Below, in pieces: positions 51,840 to 60,894 of a DNA stretch of 64,000 nucleotides. Position numbers and translations under genes: made by a program. This DNA comes from Larkinella knui (lineage in GTDB: Bacteria; Bacteroidota; Bacteroidia; Cytophagales; Spirosomataceae). Under the pieces are notes generated by a model. The model saw only the letters and a program-made list of their open reading frames with translations, had not been told where the DNA came from and did no database searches. The stretch is from contig NZ_RQJP01000005.1 of the NCBI RefSeq assembly GCF_003858645.1, positions 744,001-808,000 of the forward strand, written 5' to 3'. Positions within the stretch are counted from its first letter, which is position 1, and every line of letters begins with the position of its first letter.

Positions 51840-53246
51840 TTATAAATCGATGGTGAAGTTGAAAAAAATCCCGGTCTGCCCCTGCCGGTTAATCGAGTAA
51901 CTGACCCGTCCGACGATGTTATAAAAGGTAGCCACGTCCAGTGCGACTCCTCCGCCATACAGCCACGAGTTGGCCAGACGGCTGTTGTATTCCTGGGCGA
52001 GCGTGCTGTTGACATAACCCATATCGCCGAACAAGCTGAGGTATACCGCCACGGGCACGGTATTAAATTGCTTCATCGGTACCCAGCTGAGTTGTTTGCG
52101 GACGTTCAATAATTGGTACTTTAGCGTATTTCGTAATAAGCCATACCGCTGACCGTCAATAACATAGAGTTCATAGCCACGAACGAAATCCGTCAGGTAA
52201 CCCAGACCACGGAGGTTACTGTACGGTTGTCGGTCGGGCCAGGAAAGCTTCCCTCGGCCACTGTTGCTGGCGTAGAACCGGGCACCAAGCGCCCAGTAGC
52301 GGGTGTAGCTGGCCGATACGTCAAAAAGCCGCACATTGTCGGAGGCAAACACCCCATATTGGTTGGCGGCCAGGTTGAAATAATGACCCCGCAGCGGGTA
52401 AGCAACGGCATCCCGGCGGTCGTGTGTAAATTGATAACTCAGCAGAAAATACCGCTGGTGGGTTTGGCCGTTCAGGAAATAATCGGGATTGAGCCGGGCA
52501 ATGGTGTCGGCAATCGAATTGCGCACGTAGCGGAGTTCCAGCCGGTGGAAATTGTAGAACTGATTCCGGCGGGTCAGAATGACGTTGGTATAAAACCGGT
52601 CGCGCATCAGGTCTTCGCTCCGGAAATAAACCAGTTTGTCGAGCGCCGAGCGGTAGGCGACTTCCTTGTTGGTCTGGTAAGAGGCCCCCACGCTGATGCC
52701 GGTTTTCTGGGCCCTGTCAATATACGGCAGCGTGTATAAAACCTGCGTTCGTCGCGTGAAACCAAACTCGAAAATGGCGTTGATTTTGTCGGCATTGCCG
52801 GTCACGTTTTTGTAGCTCAACCGCGCTCCGTAAATCGTTCGCCGGAAGCTGCGGCCCCGCTCATACCACCACTCGTTGAAATTTCGGTCGGCCAGATCGA
52901 AAATCGGAATCACGAAAACGTACCAGCGCTCTTTCAGATTGACCTGGATGTCGATTTGATGCGGACCCACTTCTTTAGCCAGCACATCGACGGTTACAAA
53001 CAGGTTGGTGTTGGTGATTTTTCGCTGATCCCAGGCCAGTTTTTCGGTCAATTGCTGCCGTTGAACGGTGTCACCGGCTTTTACTTCCAGTTCGCGCAGG
53101 ATGATGCGGTCCCGCGTTCGGTGGTTTCCGCTGAGTACGACCGACCGGACTACCCAGTAATCGGGCTGCAGGGTATCGGCGACGGCGGGCCATTTTGCCG
53201 TTGAATCCGCAAAAGACAACGACCAGAAAAGCAAGGATAGTAGCAT
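51840..53246 (-). CDS. BamA/TamA-like outer membrane protein (POTRA + Omp85 barrel)
   Basis: 468 residues from the ATG at 53246. A signal peptide (about 1-15, MLLSLLFWSLSFA) is followed by one POTRA domain (VVRSVVLSGNHRTRDRIILREL to LKERWYVFVIP, about 33-125) and an Omp85-type barrel (surface-antigen domain) to the C-terminus (FFNFTIDL). It is shorter than BamA (five POTRA, about 800 residues). The usual roles are outer-membrane protein insertion or transport. It is not in an operon, and the partner is not visible. Confidence 0.85.
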   Translation of the reverse strand: MLLSLLFWSLSFADSTAKWPAVADTLQPDYWVVRSVVLSGNHRTRDRIILRELEVKAGDTVQRQQLTEKLAWDQRKITNTNLFVTVDVLAKEVGPHQIDIQVNLKERWYVFVIPIFDLADRNFNEWWYERGRSFRRTIYGARLSYKNVTGNADKINAIFEFGFTRRTQVLYTLPYIDRAQKTGISVGASYQTNKEVAYRSALDKLVYFRSEDLMRDRFYTNVILTRRNQFYNFHRLELRYVRNSIADTIARLNPDYFLNGQTHQRYFLLSYQFTHDRRDAVAYPLRGHYFNLAANQYGVFASDNVRLFDVSASYTRYWALGARFYASNSGRGKLSWPDRQPYSNLRGLGYLTDFVRGYELYVIDGQRYGLLRNTLKYQLLNVRKQLSWVPMKQFNTVPVAVYLSLFGDMGYVNSTLAQEYNSRLANSWLYGGGVALDVATFYNIVGRVSYSINRQGQTGIFFNFTIDL

Positions 53247-53410
53247 CAAATAAACGCTCTTGACGAAGGTATCTTCAAAAGTACCGTAATGAAAAAATAG
53301 GTAAAAACAATCTTAGAATCTTGCAACAAAATCATTATTATTGTCAGAATGGAGTCATTACAGGACTTGTATTGCTAACCTAACTAACGTTCTTCCACTT
53401 CGTTTTTGTC

Positions 53411-54763
53411 ATGAAAGACAAACCCCAACTGCGTTTCTGGCAAATCTGGAACATGAGTTTTGGATTTCTGGGCATTCAATACGGCTTTGGGTTGCAACAG
53501 GCCAACATGAGCCCGATTTTTCGCTACCTCAACGCCGACGAATCCGCCATTCCCATTCTCTGGCTCGCTGGTCCCGTAACCGGCTTACTGGTGCAACCCA
53601 TCATCGGTGCCCTGAGCGACAAGACATGGTCTAAACGCTGGGGCCGCCGAAAACCGTATTTTCTGGTAGGAGCCCTGGTCACCAGCTTCGCGTTGATCAT
53701 GATGCCCAACTCGTCGGCGCTCTGGATGGCCGCCAGCCTGATGTGGCTGCTCGATGCCGGTCTAAACATCACGATGGAACCGTTTCGGGCCTTCATCGGT
53801 GACAAATTAAATATGCAGCAGCGAAATCTCGGTTTTGCCGTCCAGAGTTTCTTCGTCGGTTTTGGTCAGACGCTCGCCAATCTCATGCCGTTCATTTTAC
53901 CGGTTTTTGGCATTGCAGTGGCGGCTTCCGGAACCAACCACATCCCGGATTTTGTCAAATACTCCTTTTACATCGGCGGTGTTGCCATTCTGGCGTCGGT
54001 TTTCTGGACCATGTACACGACTACCGAATATCCGCCCGAAAACATGGAGGAGTTTGAACGGTTGAAAAAAGAAAAACCGGGCGTTCTCCACGCCTTTGCC
54101 GACGTAATCGACGCCTTTCGCCATATGCCGGCCACGATGAAGCAACTCTGGTGGGTGAAGTTTTTTACGTGGTACGGTTTGCCGCTGATGTGGCAATACC
54201 TGTCGCTGGCCATCGCCCGCCATGCCTTCAATGCCCCCGATGCCACGACCAATCCCGTCGGATTTGCCAAAGGGCTGGAATGGAGTAACTTATGTTTTGC
54301 GCTGTTCAATGTGGGTTGTTTCGGAATCTCGTTCCTGCTGCCGCCGATTGCCGCCCGGCTGGGACGCCGGAGTACGCACGCGGTTTTTCTGACCATCGGC
54401 GGGCTGGGCTTCCTTTCCATGTTGTTTTCTCACGACAAATACGTTTTTCTGGCGGGTATGACGCTGGTCGGACTGGCCTGGGGTTCCATCATGTCGATGC
54501 CGTACGTTATGCTGTCCACCTCGGTTCCCAAAGAACGAATGGGCGTTTACATGGGCTTGTTCAACGGCTTTATCGTTGTTCCGCAGATTATCAATAACAT
54601 GACGATCGGTTTTCTGTATGAAACCGTATTGAATAACGACCCCCGTAACGCGCTGGCGCTCTGCGGTGTGTGTCTGATTCTGGCGGCCGGGGCCTGTTTT
54701 CTGGTGAAAGAGTCGCCGAAGGCGGAAGAAGTCGCGTTTCCCATCGGTGCCGGAGGCCATTGA
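53411..54763 (+). CDS. SLC45-type MFS sugar transporter
   Basis: 450 residues, 12 membrane helices. [21 protein letters not shown] is the motif A of the SLC45/GPH-like sugar symporters, and [22 protein letters not shown] is typical for the same group. It probably takes up sucrose, maltose or related sugars with H+. The fructokinase gene starts 4 nt after its stop, so the two form an operon for disaccharide or fructose use. Confidence 0.9.
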   Translation: MKDKPQLRFWQIWNMSFGFLGIQYGFGLQQANMSPIFRYLNADESAIPILWLAGPVTGLLVQPIIGALSDKTWSKRWGRRKPYFLVGALVTSFALIMMPNSSALWMAASLMWLLDAGLNITMEPFRAFIGDKLNMQQRNLGFAVQSFFVGFGQTLANLMPFILPVFGIAVAASGTNHIPDFVKYSFYIGGVAILASVFWTMYTTTEYPPENMEEFERLKKEKPGVLHAFADVIDAFRHMPATMKQLWWVKFFTWYGLPLMWQYLSLAIARHAFNAPDATTNPVGFAKGLEWSNLCFALFNVGCFGISFLLPPIAARLGRRSTHAVFLTIGGLGFLSMLFSHDKYVFLAGMTLVGLAWGSIMSMPYVMLSTSVPKERMGVYMGLFNGFIVVPQIINNMTIGFLYETVLNNDPRNALALCGVCLILAAGACFLVKESPKAEEVAFPIGAGGH

Positions 54764-54767
54764 TCCT

Positions 54768-55718
54768 ATGAATTCCCGAAACCGTACGTACGACCTGCTG
54801 GCCGTTGGCGAATTGCTGGTTGATTTAATCGGTCACGACCTGGCCGACGACCTGCGGCAGACGCGTGATTTTCACCGGTATCAGGGCGGAAGTCCGGCGA
54901 ATCTGGCGGCCAACATGGCCCGGCTGGGCAACCGGGCCGCGCTGGTGGCCTGCGTGGGCAACGACAATCTGGGCGTTTACCTAACCGACCGCCTGGCCGA
55001 AGCGGGCGTAGAAACGCAATTTGTTGCGTCTGACCCAACCGCCCCCACAAGCCTGGTCATGGTTTCCCGAACCAAAGGAACACCCGATTTCATTGCCTAC
55101 CGCGAAGCCGATTGCTGGATCAAACCGGAACATGTACCGGACGACTTGCTAAAAAACTCGGCCATTTTTCACACCACCTGCTTTGCCCTCAGCCGCCAGC
55201 CCGCGCAGGATTCCATCGTGGCTGCGGCCCACCGGGCGCACGAAGCCGGTTGCCAGGTGAGCATCGACGCCAACTATGCACCCACGATCTGGCCCGACCG
55301 GGAGATGGCCCAGCGGGTTTTGGAACAGTATTGTTCGGCCAGTGCCTTTGTGAAACTCAGCGACGACGATGCGGCCCGGTTATTCGGTATGCGGCAGGAA
55401 CCGGAGGAAATTGCGACTCATTTTCATGCCATGGGTGCGCCCCTGGTTTGCCTGACGCTGGGGGCCGAAGGAAGCTTTGTGTCCTTCCAAAAGGGGCGGC
55501 AGAACGTCCGGATTCCGGGTCGTAAAATTGAGGTGATCGATGCGACTGGTGCGGGAGATGCCTATTGGGCGGGATTTCTGACGGCCTGGCTCGACGGCCA
55601 CGACCCGGCAACCTGCGCCCGTTCAGGAGCGGCTTTGGCTGAAAAAAAATTAACCCGCCAGGGGCCCCTGCCCGGCGGGTTGTCACGCACCTACGGACCG
55701 GCGGGCGACCCGGTTTAG
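54768..55718 (+). CDS. PfkB-family sugar kinase (fructokinase-like)
   Basis: 316 residues from the ATG at 54768. An in-frame ATG at 54747 lies within the MFS gene. The ribokinase-fold motifs are FHRYQGGSPANLAANMARLG (substrate/Gly-Gly) and the ATP site/catalytic Asp in DATGAGDAYWAGFL. It phosphorylates a hexose, probably fructose. The last 25 residues or so (KKLTRQGPLPGGLS) are read through a GC-rich hairpin (55652-55681) that is also the terminator of the opposite gene. Confidence 0.92.
   Translation: MNSRNRTYDLLAVGELLVDLIGHDLADDLRQTRDFHRYQGGSPANLAANMARLGNRAALVACVGNDNLGVYLTDRLAEAGVETQFVASDPTAPTSLVMVSRTKGTPDFIAYREADCWIKPEHVPDDLLKNSAIFHTTCFALSRQPAQDSIVAAAHRAHEAGCQVSIDANYAPTIWPDREMAQRVLEQYCSASAFVKLSDDDAARLFGMRQEPEEIATHFHAMGAPLVCLTLGAEGSFVSFQKGRQNVRIPGRKIEVIDATGAGDAYWAGFLTAWLDGHDPATCARSGAALAEKKLTRQGPLPGGLSRTYGPAGDPV
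55642..55681 (-). terminator. Intrinsic terminator for the lipoprotein gene, inside the pfkB-type CDS
   Basis: Stem 55652-55659 with 55674-55681 (8 bp). On the minus strand it is followed by a U tract (As at 55642-55649). It is the terminator for the minus-strand lipoprotein gene that ends at 55729, though it is inside the coding sequence of the kinase. Confidence 0.75.
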
Positions 55719-55728
55719 TCCGCAGCTA

Positions 55729-56361
55729 CTATTTCAAATCGGCCAGCTTACTCAGCTCGATGTCATCGAGCGTTGCCTTGATTTTGCTCATTTCAACGCC
55801 GTTCCCTTTGGCCGTAACAATGAAGCGGTTATTGATCAGAACCGCCACTTCACCGTTTTTGCTGCTGTTATCGTACTTTTCGTAGGCTTTATAATCGCCG
55901 AGTTTTGTGGTTTTTTCGTAGCCGTTTTCGGTTTCTTTGTCCACTTCGATGATCGACCAGGCGGCCAGGCCCATCAACGCGCCGGTTCCGCCCGCATCGA
56001 CAATGTCGACTTCGATGGATTGGCTTCCGTCGTCGTTGCGGTAATCGCCTTTCGCGGTTGAGATGTTAAAACCTGCCATGCCGTTTTTTTCGCCACTGGC
56101 TTCCTTGCGGGCCAGACCATCGGCATCGGCGGGAAGCAGTTCTTTCAATTTGCGGAAATCAACGGTTTCGACCGGGCCTTTTTTTGACATTTCTTCCGCC
56201 TGATCGGCCATTTTTTTCAGGGCGTCGACACTTTCGCTGGCCGAAATCGAGGTGCCGTCATCGTCCGACGATTCGGCTTTTTCTTCTTCTTTCTTGCCAC
56301 CGCAGCTCATCAACAGCGTAGCCGCCAGCAGGAAAACGGGTACTGATCTGATCAGTTTCAT
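55729..56361 (-). CDS. Hypothetical lipoprotein
   Basis: 210 residues. The lipobox LLMSC is at about residues 16-20 (Cys20), so a membrane-anchored periplasmic or surface lipoprotein. A charged linker (GGKKEEEKAESSDDDG) is followed by an alpha/beta domain of unknown fold (FNISTAKGDYRNDDGSQSIEVDIVDAGG, MGLAAWSIIEVDKETENGYEKTT). I do not recognise a family. It is followed by a terminator inside the neighbouring kinase gene. Confidence 0.75.
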   Translation of the reverse strand: MKLIRSVPVFLLAATLLMSCGGKKEEEKAESSDDDGTSISASESVDALKKMADQAEEMSKKGPVETVDFRKLKELLPADADGLARKEASGEKNGMAGFNISTAKGDYRNDDGSQSIEVDIVDAGGTGALMGLAAWSIIEVDKETENGYEKTTKLGDYKAYEKYDNSSKNGEVAVLINNRFIVTAKGNGVEMSKIKATLDDIELSKLADLK

Positions 56362-56387
56362 TCGTAGGTTTGATGGTTAAGTTTGGT

Positions 56388-56424
56388 AAAAAATCGCCCC
56401 CAACCGTTGCGCGATTGGGGGCGA
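56388..56424 (-). terminator. Intrinsic terminator after lgt
   Basis: A 10-bp perfect stem (56394-56403 with 56415-56424, 11-nt loop) is followed on the minus strand by six Us. Located 85 nt past the lgt stop. Confidence 0.85.
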
Positions 56425-56508
56425 AACAAAACAAGGTAAGGAGTATTTTTCCGGTTAGATACCTATTTTTGAGTCATCGGTAACAAATAACCGTTGAAAC
56501 GCTGCTTT

Positions 56509-57342
56509 TTATCGATTTTTCCGGGAATCGATGGGGACCGGGCGGTTTCGAAAACTGACGACCAACAGGTAAATACCGGCCAGAACGGCTGGAATACTCA
56601 GAATCTGACCCATATTCAAGGCCAGCGTTTTTTCAAATTCGACCTGATCTTCCTTCAGAAATTCATACAAAAACCGCAGTCCGAATACGCCGATCAGGAA
56701 GATGCCGAGCAAACTGCCGCGGGGCGTATTCTGCTTGTAGCGGTTCCAGAACCAGAAAAGAAAGAGACAGATAAAGAAGCACGAAATGGCTTCGTACAAT
56801 TGCGCCGGGTGGCGGGGAATCTGTAGGTACTCGGTGTTGTTAACAAATACGAATCCCCAGGGAACATCGGTTGGCCGACCGACAATCTCGGAGTTCATCA
56901 GATTGCCCAGCCGGATGAAACAGCCGCCCAGGGCTACGGCGATAACAATGCGGTCGGTGACCCAGAGAAAGGTCTGATTGGTAGCCAGGCTGGATTTCCG
57001 GCGGGAATACAACCACAAACCGGTCAGAATACCGACGGTGGCGCCGTGGCTGGCCAGTCCGCGGTAAGGAGGAAGAATGACTTCCAGCGGATTTTTGAAC
57101 AGAACTTCGGGTTCGTAGAAGAGGAAATGGCCGATTCGGGCTCCCAACACGGTGGCAATCACCATGTAAAGGGTCAGAGCGTCGATGTCGCTGATGGGCT
57201 TGCCTTCGCGTTTGAAGATGTAAAGCATGATTTGCTGGCCCAATAAAAAACCGAGGGCGAACATAAGACCATACCAGCGAACGGAGAAAGAACCGATAGA
57301 AAATAATTCGGGATTGACGTCCCAGATGATGTATGAGAGCAT
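56509..57342 (-). CDS. lgt: Prolipoprotein diacylglyceryl transferase
   Basis: 277 residues, seven membrane helices. RGLASHGATVGILTGLW, GCFIRLGNLMNSEIVGRP and PRHPAQLYEAISCF are the signature regions of Lgt, with the catalytic His/Arg/Asn pattern. It adds the diacylglyceryl group to the Cys of lipoproteins in the inner membrane. The lipoprotein gene downstream (148 nt) is separated by its own terminator. Divergent from yidD. Confidence 0.97.
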   Translation of the reverse strand: MLSYIIWDVNPELFSIGSFSVRWYGLMFALGFLLGQQIMLYIFKREGKPISDIDALTLYMVIATVLGARIGHFLFYEPEVLFKNPLEVILPPYRGLASHGATVGILTGLWLYSRRKSSLATNQTFLWVTDRIVIAVALGGCFIRLGNLMNSEIVGRPTDVPWGFVFVNNTEYLQIPRHPAQLYEAISCFFICLFLFWFWNRYKQNTPRGSLLGIFLIGVFGLRFLYEFLKEDQVEFEKTLALNMGQILSIPAVLAGIYLLVVSFRNRPVPIDSRKNR

Positions 57343-57462
57343 TCGATTTAGTGAAGAGTTAAAGAATAGACCCGCATCGGCGGCACAGGGTTTGAATGGT
57401 TTGGCCCGACTGGCGGTTGAAAGAGCCCGGGTCGGATTGAAAGCAAAGATAGAAAAGATTTA

Positions 57463-57693
57463 ATGAAGGATTTGTCACCCACTATGAAAACCGTATTGAT
57501 TGGTTTCGTGCGATTGTACCAGGGCGCGCTCTCGCCCTACCTGCCCAATGCGTGCCGATACACTCCAACCTGCTCCCAGTACATGATTGAAGCGGTTCAG
57601 AAATACGGCGCTTTGAAAGGCGGACAACTGGGTCTGAAACGCCTTGCGCGCTGCCATCCCTGGGGCGGCAGCGGCTACGATCCGGTTCCCTAA
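57463..57693 (+). CDS. yidD: Membrane protein insertion efficiency factor YidD
   Basis: 76 residues from the ATG at 57463. A second ATG at 57484 gives 69 residues and is equally possible. The signature [19 protein letters not shown] and [14 protein letters not shown] is complete, with three conserved Cys. It assists YidC in membrane protein insertion. In many bacteria yidD lies near rnpA and yidC. Here it is divergent from lgt and alone. Confidence 0.95.
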   Translation: MKDLSPTMKTVLIGFVRLYQGALSPYLPNACRYTPTCSQYMIEAVQKYGALKGGQLGLKRLARCHPWGGSGYDPVP

Positions 57694-57821
57694 TGGGAGG
57701 GCAAGCAGGCAATGGGCTGACATTTTGTCGTATCCGCATCAAAGAATCTGGGATAGCCTGATTGTTGATCGGTATGCCTGGCGGCTCTTGCGGGGGCAAA
57801 AACGATTCTAGATTTAAAAAA

Positions 57822-58199
57822 ATGGAAATAACGGCAGATAATCGACTAAGACGATTGATCGTTGTGGGCGATCGGGTACTGGTGAAACCCAAAAATCCGA
57901 GTGAACGCACCAACAGTGGGTTGTATTTACCCCCCACGGTAACGGAAAAAGAACAGGTTCAGAGCGGTTACGTTATTAAAGTAGGACCGGGCTATCCGAT
58001 TCCGGTGTCTGCGGAAGACGAACCCTGGAAAGAAACCGAAGAGAAAGTGAAATACATGCCCCTGCAGGCTCAGGAAGGCGACCTGGCGATCTACCTCCAG
58101 CGAAACGCGATTGAACTGGAGTACGAAGGCGAGAAATACTGCATTGTTCCCCAGTCGGCTATCCTGCTGCTGGAACGGTCGGAAAACCTATTCGATTAA
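57822..58199 (+). CDS. GroES-like co-chaperonin
   Basis: 125 residues from the ATG at 57822. An upstream frame from 57762 adds 20 residues of no similarity. The Cpn10 fold is visible: RRLIVVGDRVLVKPKNPSERT (mobile loop with SGLYLPPTVTEKE) to AIYLQRNAIELEYEGEKYCIVPQSAILLL. It is longer than the usual 90-97 residues, mainly through an insert (PIPVSAEDEPWKETEEKVKYM) in the beta barrel. No groEL is adjacent, so this is likely a second co-chaperonin paralogue with a special role. Confidence 0.85.
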   Translation: MEITADNRLRRLIVVGDRVLVKPKNPSERTNSGLYLPPTVTEKEQVQSGYVIKVGPGYPIPVSAEDEPWKETEEKVKYMPLQAQEGDLAIYLQRNAIELEYEGEKYCIVPQSAILLLERSENLFD

Positions 58200-58259
58200 A
58201 AAGCGGTTTAGAGTGAGTTCGCCCAATGGCGGGACCTTACACTTCTTTTTAAAAACACT

Positions 58260-58700
58260 ATGCACACGGGATGGTTGATGGGTATACTGGTCAGTTTAAC
58301 CCTGTTTGGAAGAATGGAAAGTATCGCCAATATAACGAAATCACTGAAGGCCGTGCTCGAAGAGAAGCGCGACCACCGGCGCGTTCTGGTCCTGTATGGC
58401 CGCGATGATGTGCAGCATTTTTTACTGGAGCAACAGGACGCGCTGCATACCGAAGAAAAACAACTCGCCGAACGTGATCTGGATGTAATCGTGCTGGTCG
58501 CATCGACCCTGCCGGAACCGGACCGCCAGTTTCTGATGCAGGACCCGTTTAAATTGATGCCCTCGGATGGTTTTCACGGCTGGCTCATCGGTAAGGATGG
58601 CGGTGTGAAACACACATTCAGGAAACCGGTCGAGCCCAAAGAACTGTTCCGGATCATCGATTCCATGCCCATGCGGCAGGCTGAGGCCAAAAAACACTAA
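58260..58700 (+). CDS. DUF4174 family protein
   Basis: 146 residues. An N-terminal hydrophobic stretch (HTGWLMGILVSLTLFG) may be a signal. The body is a DUF4174 (PF13778) thioredoxin-like fold: HRRVLVLYGRDDVQHFLLEQQ and WLIGKDGGVKHTFRKPVEPKELFRIIDSMPMRQ, the family hallmark. No CxxC. Exact function unknown. It is probably a periplasmic protein. It is followed by a 13-bp palindrome that ends the transcript. Confidence 0.85.
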   Translation: MHTGWLMGILVSLTLFGRMESIANITKSLKAVLEEKRDHRRVLVLYGRDDVQHFLLEQQDALHTEEKQLAERDLDVIVLVASTLPEPDRQFLMQDPFKLMPSDGFHGWLIGKDGGVKHTFRKPVEPKELFRIIDSMPMRQAEAKKH

Positions 58701-58705
58701 AAAGC

Positions 58706-58742
58706 ATCCGGTAGCGGGGACGTAATGGACCCGCTACCGGAT
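58706..58742 (+). terminator. 13-bp palindrome after the DUF4174 gene
   Basis: Arms 58706-58718 and 58730-58742 pair perfectly, 11-nt loop. GC-rich, no clear U tract. It lies 5 nt past the stop codon, between convergent genes. Confidence 0.75.
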
Positions 58743-58789
58743 TGAAAGAACGGTAAATCAAGCCCTTAGGCTTCGGTTTGGCAAAGGGA

Positions 58790-59200
58790 TCAAAATAAAT
58801 TCAACTGAACGACCACCGACAGAAACTGGTAGCAACCCGCCTTGATTCGGGCAAATTCGTCGGACAAACCCGCAAATTGGGCCGGAATCGTAGCATAAAG
58901 CCCAAACCGGGGCTCTCCGCACGGAAGCTGATGGACGGAGTCGCAGGTCGACCGGTTGCAAATCAGGTCGGAACGCAGGCGGTTGAACCAGACCTTCAAC
59001 CGGTTCAGGTTCTGGTGGTAATCGATGGCCCGCTGGCGCAGGTTCTGGTGGTTATATTGTTCCAGCACATCATCCAGCAAAACCATTAGCTGATCAATTT
59101 CCTGTTCATAGCCCGTCAGGGTGACGCTCCACCGCTTATTTTCAGCATGACAGTTTTCGAGTTGGTATTGATCGGCAATTGAATTCTTCAGGGTTTCCAT
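58790..59200 (-). CDS. Hypothetical small helical protein
   Basis: 136 residues from the ATG at 59200. It is not recognised. Helical and rich in Gln, Leu and Asn (GYEQEIDQLMVLLDDVLEQY, LRQRAIDYHQNLNRLKVWFN). It has four Cys, all after the first 15 residues (ENCHAENK, LICNRSTCDSV, LPCGEP, KAGCYQF; five in all counting the first). No export signal. It is similar in size and composition to the orphan at 4759-5160. Confidence 0.55.
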   Translation of the reverse strand: METLKNSIADQYQLENCHAENKRWSVTLTGYEQEIDQLMVLLDDVLEQYNHQNLRQRAIDYHQNLNRLKVWFNRLRSDLICNRSTCDSVHQLPCGEPRFGLYATIPAQFAGLSDEFARIKAGCYQFLSVVVQLNLF

Positions 59201-59378
59201 CGTTTCCAAATTTCCTGTAAAGCTGCTGCTTCGGTGGGATCTTTGCCATGACGTTTGTCAGTTTTTGCCCTGAGGATCGTCAAAATCTGGTGAAGTACAG
59301 ATCATCCGGCAAGCTAACAAAGCTCATCCATCCGGCGCATTCCAGCAGCGACCTTTGTGTCATCAATTAATTCTTAAA

Positions 59379-59735
59379 ATGATGAACACGAAACTCGCTT
59401 TTCCCGCAAAATCAACCGATGCTCCAATGCTGGATTTAAATTGGCGCACGCGTTATAATAACAGCATTAGTCTGCTTGAAACCGGCGATTACCGATTTAC
59501 GGTCATGGTGGCCATGCTGATCATTCAAAGCTGCATCATCACGCCGGTGTCACTGCTGATTTTTCAATATTTCGATTTTGGGTACAGTGACATCTTCGCC
59601 GGTATTGCCGTGGTTAGCTTCTTTGCGGTATTGGTTTCCAATCTTGGACTGTTGTCTGTGCGGTTCTGCATGCGGCTTTTCGCCGTTAACCTCCTGATTC
59701 ACCTGGTGATGGTAGCCATCCATTTTCTGCACTGA
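59379..59735 (+). CDS. Small membrane protein
   Basis: 118 residues from the ATG at 59379 (59382 also possible). Three membrane helices (about 43-65, 70-95, 97-117) and a polar N-terminus of about 40 residues. No family recognised. It stands between two minus-strand orphans and ends before a hairpin region. Confidence 0.6.
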   Translation: MMNTKLAFPAKSTDAPMLDLNWRTRYNNSISLLETGDYRFTVMVAMLIIQSCIITPVSLLIFQYFDFGYSDIFAGIAVVSFFAVLVSNLGLLSVRFCMRLFAVNLLIHLVMVAIHFLH

Positions 59736-59742
59736 CTGGTTA

Positions 59743-59884
59743 TCTGAACGGTTCCTGGTCTCCGGAAGGGTGCTGTTTAATGAAACGTTCAGATTGGTTT
59801 GGTGTAATCGGAAAATGATTCTTTATCGGCACGCTGGTCAACCGGTTTTGCCCGGCAACCGGCCCCGGTCTTGCTGGTTGCCGG
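59743..59884. terminator. Two hairpins between convergent orphan genes
   Basis: An 8-bp inverted repeat (59743-59750 with 59786-59793) and a 9-bp one (59852-59860 with 59876-59884) lie in the 168-nt gap between the membrane protein gene and the orphan ending at 59904. Either could terminate the two transcripts. Confidence 0.5.
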
Positions 59885-59903
59885 TGACGTTGCTAAGTGG
59901 GTA

Positions 59904-60434
59904 TTAAGTGGTGTTCGACTCAATCTCTTTCAGATACGCAATCGCGTTTTGCCGGGATGCCTCCAGGGAAGCAATTCGGATATACCGGCGCTTCAAAAGC
60001 TGTGAATACTGTTTTGCCATTTCCTGCTTGGCCGCAGACGCTGGCGGAGAAGAGATTCGTTTCAGCTTTTTACTCAGACGCAATATGCTTTTAATGGTGT
60101 GGTTGATTTGTTGATCGTAATAATCAATAAGTCGGCGGTTCCAGTTTACAAATCTCTGTTTATCCAATGTAGCCAGCGGTAGCGGGCGATCATCAAAAAT
60201 CGCTTCCCACTGTTGCTGGATTTTGTCAAACTGGCCGCTAAACGATTGCCCGTCGAAGGCTTCGATGGGCAGTTCCATTCTATTTCCGCCTTCGATAAGC
60301 GTAGCATTTTCCAGTACCAAACCATTCGCGACATAGCTGGCTACCCGATCGAAAGCGGAGGTATAGTCAATAACGGAGAGCATAAAGTTCGTCCAGTTAG
60401 TGCCTTCGTGGGTTCCGTTTAGAATTAAAATCAT
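59904..60434 (-). CDS. Hypothetical helical protein
   Basis: 176 residues from the ATG at 60434. A GTG at 60446 is less likely. Unknown family, mainly alpha-helical. The C-terminal half is very basic (SILRLSKKLKRI, YSQLLKRRYIRIASLEASRQ). No signal or membrane segment. It follows, on the same strand, the doubtful gene at 60535-60858. Confidence 0.55.
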   Translation of the reverse strand: MILILNGTHEGTNWTNFMLSVIDYTSAFDRVASYVANGLVLENATLIEGGNRMELPIEAFDGQSFSGQFDKIQQQWEAIFDDRPLPLATLDKQRFVNWNRRLIDYYDQQINHTIKSILRLSKKLKRISSPPASAAKQEMAKQYSQLLKRRYIRIASLEASRQNAIAYLKEIESNTT

Positions 60435-60534
60435 GGAGCTAATCACATTGAGATCTTAATTAGATGCATATAAACCGTGAAGGTTCAATTTGTTGGGTAA
60501 ACCCTGAATCCGGCAGCAAAAAGTTAGAGAAAAG

Positions 60535-60858
60535 TCAGGTCGTTTTTGCAGCGGACAACCAATCGTCATGCAATGCCGGTTCACTAAAACAGCCCCAGCT
60601 GTCGAAAGGATCGATTTGGGCCGAATTCTCACTATTTTTCCGGTCATACCAGCCCGGCCTGTTTTTTGATAGGGTCAAGTAACCCTGGTTAGTTCGATCT
60701 ATAATCAAATGGTTCTCCTCGAATCTCCCCAAAGCCTGCTTCATACGCTGCATGAATTCGTAATTGCCGACAACAGAAGACGAAATCAACGCAAAAACCG
60801 GTTGAACCCGGTAATCCGTCAAGATGCCCTCACGATGATCGGCCTGCTGATAAAACAT
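60535..60858 (-). CDS. Doubtful hypothetical protein
   Basis: 107 residues from an ATG at 60858. Hydrophobic start (VFALISSSVVGNYEF) and helix (FMQRMKQALGRFEENHLIIDR) look protein-like, but no family is recognised. The 100-nt gap to the next minus-strand gene and the absence of good spacing leave doubt. Confidence 0.35.
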   Translation of the reverse strand: MFYQQADHREGILTDYRVQPVFALISSSVVGNYEFMQRMKQALGRFEENHLIIDRTNQGYLTLSKNRPGWYDRKNSENSAQIDPFDSWGCFSEPALHDDWLSAAKTT

Positions 60859-60894
60859 TTTCCGGAAACGGCCCTATCGAAACCGGTAAAATAG

